Source: Bog-473 sp963791995
Lineage (GTDB): Bacteria; Actinomycetota; Acidimicrobiia; Acidimicrobiales; RAAP-2
Assembly (NCBI GenBank): GCA_963791995.1
Contig: CAWBUQ010000008.1
Span: forward strand, 1 to 64,000
DNA: 64,000 bases
Reading direction: 5' to 3'
Part shown: positions 62,159 through 64,000 of the stretch, in pieces
Layout of the letters: each line of letters begins with the position of its first letter
Numbering within the stretch: position 1 is the first letter of the stretch
Made by a program: the position numbers and the translations under genes
The notes under the pieces: generated by a model
What the model was told of the DNA's origin: nothing
Seen by the model: the letters and a program-made list of their open reading frames with translations, nothing else
The model's database searches: none

Positions 62159-63787
62159 CTAGGTCTGGGCTACCGGCGTCGCCGTGGCTTTGCGACGAAC
62201 GGGCCGGGAATGGGGTAGCTCTCTCGTGAATCCGAGGGCGATGAGGGCAAGGAGAGCAGCGCCGAGAAGGCCGGCTTTGAGCGATCGGAGCTGCGCCGTC
62301 TCATAGTCATCCACCAGGGCCGCCGTGGTCGGCTGGTCAAGGCCTGCTTTTTTCGCCGCGCTCTCTATCTGTGTCGAGGCGACGAAATTGAGGCCGGAGC
62401 CTGCCTCGACTCCCACCTGTGCTGATACGTCCGCACTTACTCGAGGATCGTGCTGAACATTAGAGATGAAGGTGCTGGTGAGTCCCGTGAGCACGATGGC
62501 GCCGATGAACGCCACGCCGAGAGCAGAGCCGAGCTGCTGGCCCGTGAACTGCAATCCGCCTGCCTCGCTACGGCCCGACTCTTCGACCGATGACTGGATG
62601 ACATTGCCGAGCTGGGAAATCATCAGGCCCATTCCGACGCCCAAGACGGCCATGCCGAGGGCGAATCCGGCGTTGGCGAGAGAGGGTTTGATGGTCGAGA
62701 GCAGGATGAGCACACCGGCAACGGTCACGATGAGCCCTGCCCTGACGATCGCCCGCACCGAGAACCGGTTCGAGAGCCGCGCGCCGAGTGCAGCCGTGAC
62801 GAACATAGTGAGCGAGATGGGCAACATCTTGATGCCGGTCTCGAGCGCACTGAGTCCGAGCACCAACTGGAGGTACAGGGGGACCACGAAGAAGGTGCCC
62901 ATAAGGATCAGGTTCTGGCTAAACAGCCCGATGACGCCGGATCGGACGGGTGGGATCTTCGCAAGCGAGAGGTGGACGAGTGGATCGCGCTTGGTCGCTT
63001 CGCGGTGTCGCTGCCACGCGACGAACGCCCAGAGCAGGACACATCCGGCCGCGATAACGAAGATCGTGAGCGAGAAGCCAAAGATAGTGATCGGTGAGTT
63101 CTTGGGTTTCAGCCATCCCCACGTGCTTGACTCGAGAACGCCGTAGACAAAGACCCCCAGGCCGGCGGCTGATAGCACCGAACCGACGACGTCGAGTTTC
63201 GGTGGCGGATTCGGGCGAGGAGCATCCGCCACCTTCCGCGTCATAAAGAGGATGAAGGCAGCGATGAAGACCTCACCGACGAACACAACTCGCCAGGTGA
63301 GCACCGTTGTGGCCCACCCACCCACGATGGGACCGACGGCGATACCAGCCCCAGCGACACCGCCGATGACCGCGTAGGCCGCCTTGCGTCGAGTTCCCTC
63401 GAAGTTGCCGGCAATCAACGCCGCGAGTGCTGGGAAAACGAGTGACGCACCGATGCCCTCGAGGACGGACCATCCCAGGGCAAGCGTGGCCACGGACTGC
63501 GAGAGCGCGGTCAACAACGAGCCGCAGGCGTAAATGATCAAACCGATGACGAACGCCCGCCGGCGACCGATCATGTCGCCGATCTTGGCCCCGGTGAGGA
63601 TGAGCATGGCCATGACCAGGCAGTAGAGGGTGATCACGGCCTGGATCGTGGTGACTGTCGTGTGAAAGTCGTGTACCAGCGAACTGATCGACACGTTCAT
63701 CACCGATTGGTCCAGCACCATGAGGAACTGGGCTGAGGCGAGGGCGACGATTGCGATCCCGCCCTTGCTCACTTTTGTGTCAGACAT
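62159..63787 (-). CDS. MFS transporter, DHA2 family
   Basis: A 542-residue, 14-helix drug:proton antiporter. Motif A-like GAKIGDMIGRRRAF follows helix 2, the motif DQSVMNVSISSL lies in helix 1 and GGVAGAGIAVGPIVGGW is motif C in helix 5. The start is ATG 63787 (MSDTKVSKG) with GAGG six bases upstream; ten upstream codons look non-homologous. It overlaps the stop of the DUF1622 gene by eight bases, so they are coupled. Substrates cannot be predicted. Confidence 0.9.
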   Translation of the reverse strand: MSDTKVSKGGIAIVALASAQFLMVLDQSVMNVSISSLVHDFHTTVTTIQAVITLYCLVMAMLILTGAKIGDMIGRRRAFVIGLIIYACGSLLTALSQSVATLALGWSVLEGIGASLVFPALAALIAGNFEGTRRKAAYAVIGGVAGAGIAVGPIVGGWATTVLTWRVVFVGEVFIAAFILFMTRKVADAPRPNPPPKLDVVGSVLSAAGLGVFVYGVLESSTWGWLKPKNSPITIFGFSLTIFVIAAGCVLLWAFVAWQRHREATKRDPLVHLSLAKIPPVRSGVIGLFSQNLILMGTFFVVPLYLQLVLGLSALETGIKMLPISLTMFVTAALGARLSNRFSVRAIVRAGLIVTVAGVLILLSTIKPSLANAGFALGMAVLGVGMGLMISQLGNVIQSSVEESGRSEAGGLQFTGQQLGSALGVAFIGAIVLTGLTSTFISNVQHDPRVSADVSAQVGVEAGSGLNFVASTQIESAAKKAGLDQPTTAALVDDYETAQLRSLKAGLLGAALLALIALGFTRELPHSRPVRRKATATPVAQT

Positions 63788-64000
63788 TCCTTTGCCTCGA
63801 AGAGTCTGGCGGATCATCCGTGCCTCTCGTCAGTTGAAGACGCCGAACGTTCCAAGGCCATGCACCGTCGATCTCCACCTCCAGTGAGAAACTGAGAACG
63901 ATTCGGATCAGGACGACCAAACCGAGAACCGTCACACTGTCGATGGTGGGATCGACAATGATCGTACGAACGATGTCACCGATGATGAGGATCTCGAGAC
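63780..64000 (-). CDS. DUF1622 family membrane protein, partial (5' end beyond window)
   Basis: The last 73 codons are visible. They contain the DUF1622 C-terminal pattern: IGDIVRTIIVDPT, then a helix (VTVLGLVVLIRIVLSFSLEVE) and IDGAWPW, ending in a charged tail. The beginning lies beyond position 64000. Its stop overlaps the MFS start by eight bases. Confidence 0.75.
   Translation of the reverse strand, partial: LEILIIGDIVRTIIVDPTIDSVTVLGLVVLIRIVLSFSLEVEIDGAWPWNVRRLQLTRGTDDPPDSSRQRNV

Noticed and set aside
1..64000. CRISPR array or cas genes
   Set aside because: No regularly spaced direct repeats and no Cas-like proteins were seen.

Overview
The window is high-GC DNA (about two thirds G+C by eye) from an actinobacterium (Actinomycetota). 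Support comes from a SenX3/RegX3-type two-component pair, a conjugation-type cluster resembling Streptomyces SCO6880 and its neighbours, a mycothiol-enzyme-like DinB protein, an SCO6745-family protein, many GTG starts and many GTGA/ATGA gene overlaps. The heme-copper oxidase block (N-terminally extended subunit I, two CtaG-like proteins, several Sco/TlpA proteins) fits Acidimicrobiia-like lineages; that placement is inference. It looks chromosomal, with serS, three tRNA genes, heme A synthesis and cytochrome oxidase, plus accessory patches.

Layout. 1-3.8 kb: secreted protein genes, a ribbon-helix-helix gene surrounded by repeated GGGTGAC motifs, and a large serine recombinase whose start overlaps the end of a truncated VirB4-like ATPase gene, so this looks like one end of an integrated element. 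3.8-10.9 kb: remains of a type IV secretion-like operon (DUF6112-like, TrbL-like, SCO6880-like, VirB4-like) interrupted by a sulfatase, a Nudix hydrolase and a DUF1275 gene. 11.2-16.4 kb: SenX3/RegX3 pair, MBL-fold hydrolase, DinB-like protein, serS (apparent frameshift). 16.5-20.9 kb: ABC exporter, TlpA-like protein, ctaB, ctaA. 20.9-26.1 kb: tRNA-Glu, then a PqqD/HprK-like kinase/Tat-LAFTG protein operon divergent from a frameshifted nucleotidyltransferase, then a methyltransferase and a GNAT/FemAB-like pair. 26.5-31.2 kb: MFS remnant, GH5 endoglycoceramidase-like enzyme, FUSC-family membrane protein.

31.7-43.9 kb is a cytochrome aa3 oxidase locus: a membrane-Sco fusion, a secreted protein, ctaG, a CuA-like cupredoxin, ctaC, ctaD, ctaE, a 37-residue membrane protein, a second CtaG-like protein and, on the other strand, a hypothetical protein, Sco, TlpA and a small membrane protein. 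Together with ctaA/ctaB it covers heme a synthesis, copper delivery, thiol chemistry and the oxidase core. 44.0-52.0 kb is a lipid/ketone-catabolism-like cassette (MerR, MFS, TetR, PF10118-type hydrolase, Baeyer-Villiger-type monooxygenase, SDR, TetR, enoyl-CoA hydratase) whose genes carry many single-base frameshifts, from either decay or poor consensus. 52-55 kb: a helical protein, an SCO6745-family protein and a membrane glycosyltransferase. 55.7-55.9 kb: tRNA-Asp and tRNA-Phe. 56-64 kb: mainly minus-strand membrane/stress-type genes (DUF1345-like, heptad-repeat protein, antiporter remnant, PLDc_N-like, DUF2252, CMD-like, DUF1269-like, DHA2 MFS, DUF1622).

The most novel-looking unit is 21.0-24.1 kb: PqqD, HprK-like kinase and NTP_transf_5-type nucleotidyltransferase are lasso-peptide-type tailoring families, but here they sit around a Tat-exported protein with a sortase-like LAFTG tail, and no cyclase, protease or sortase is visible nearby.
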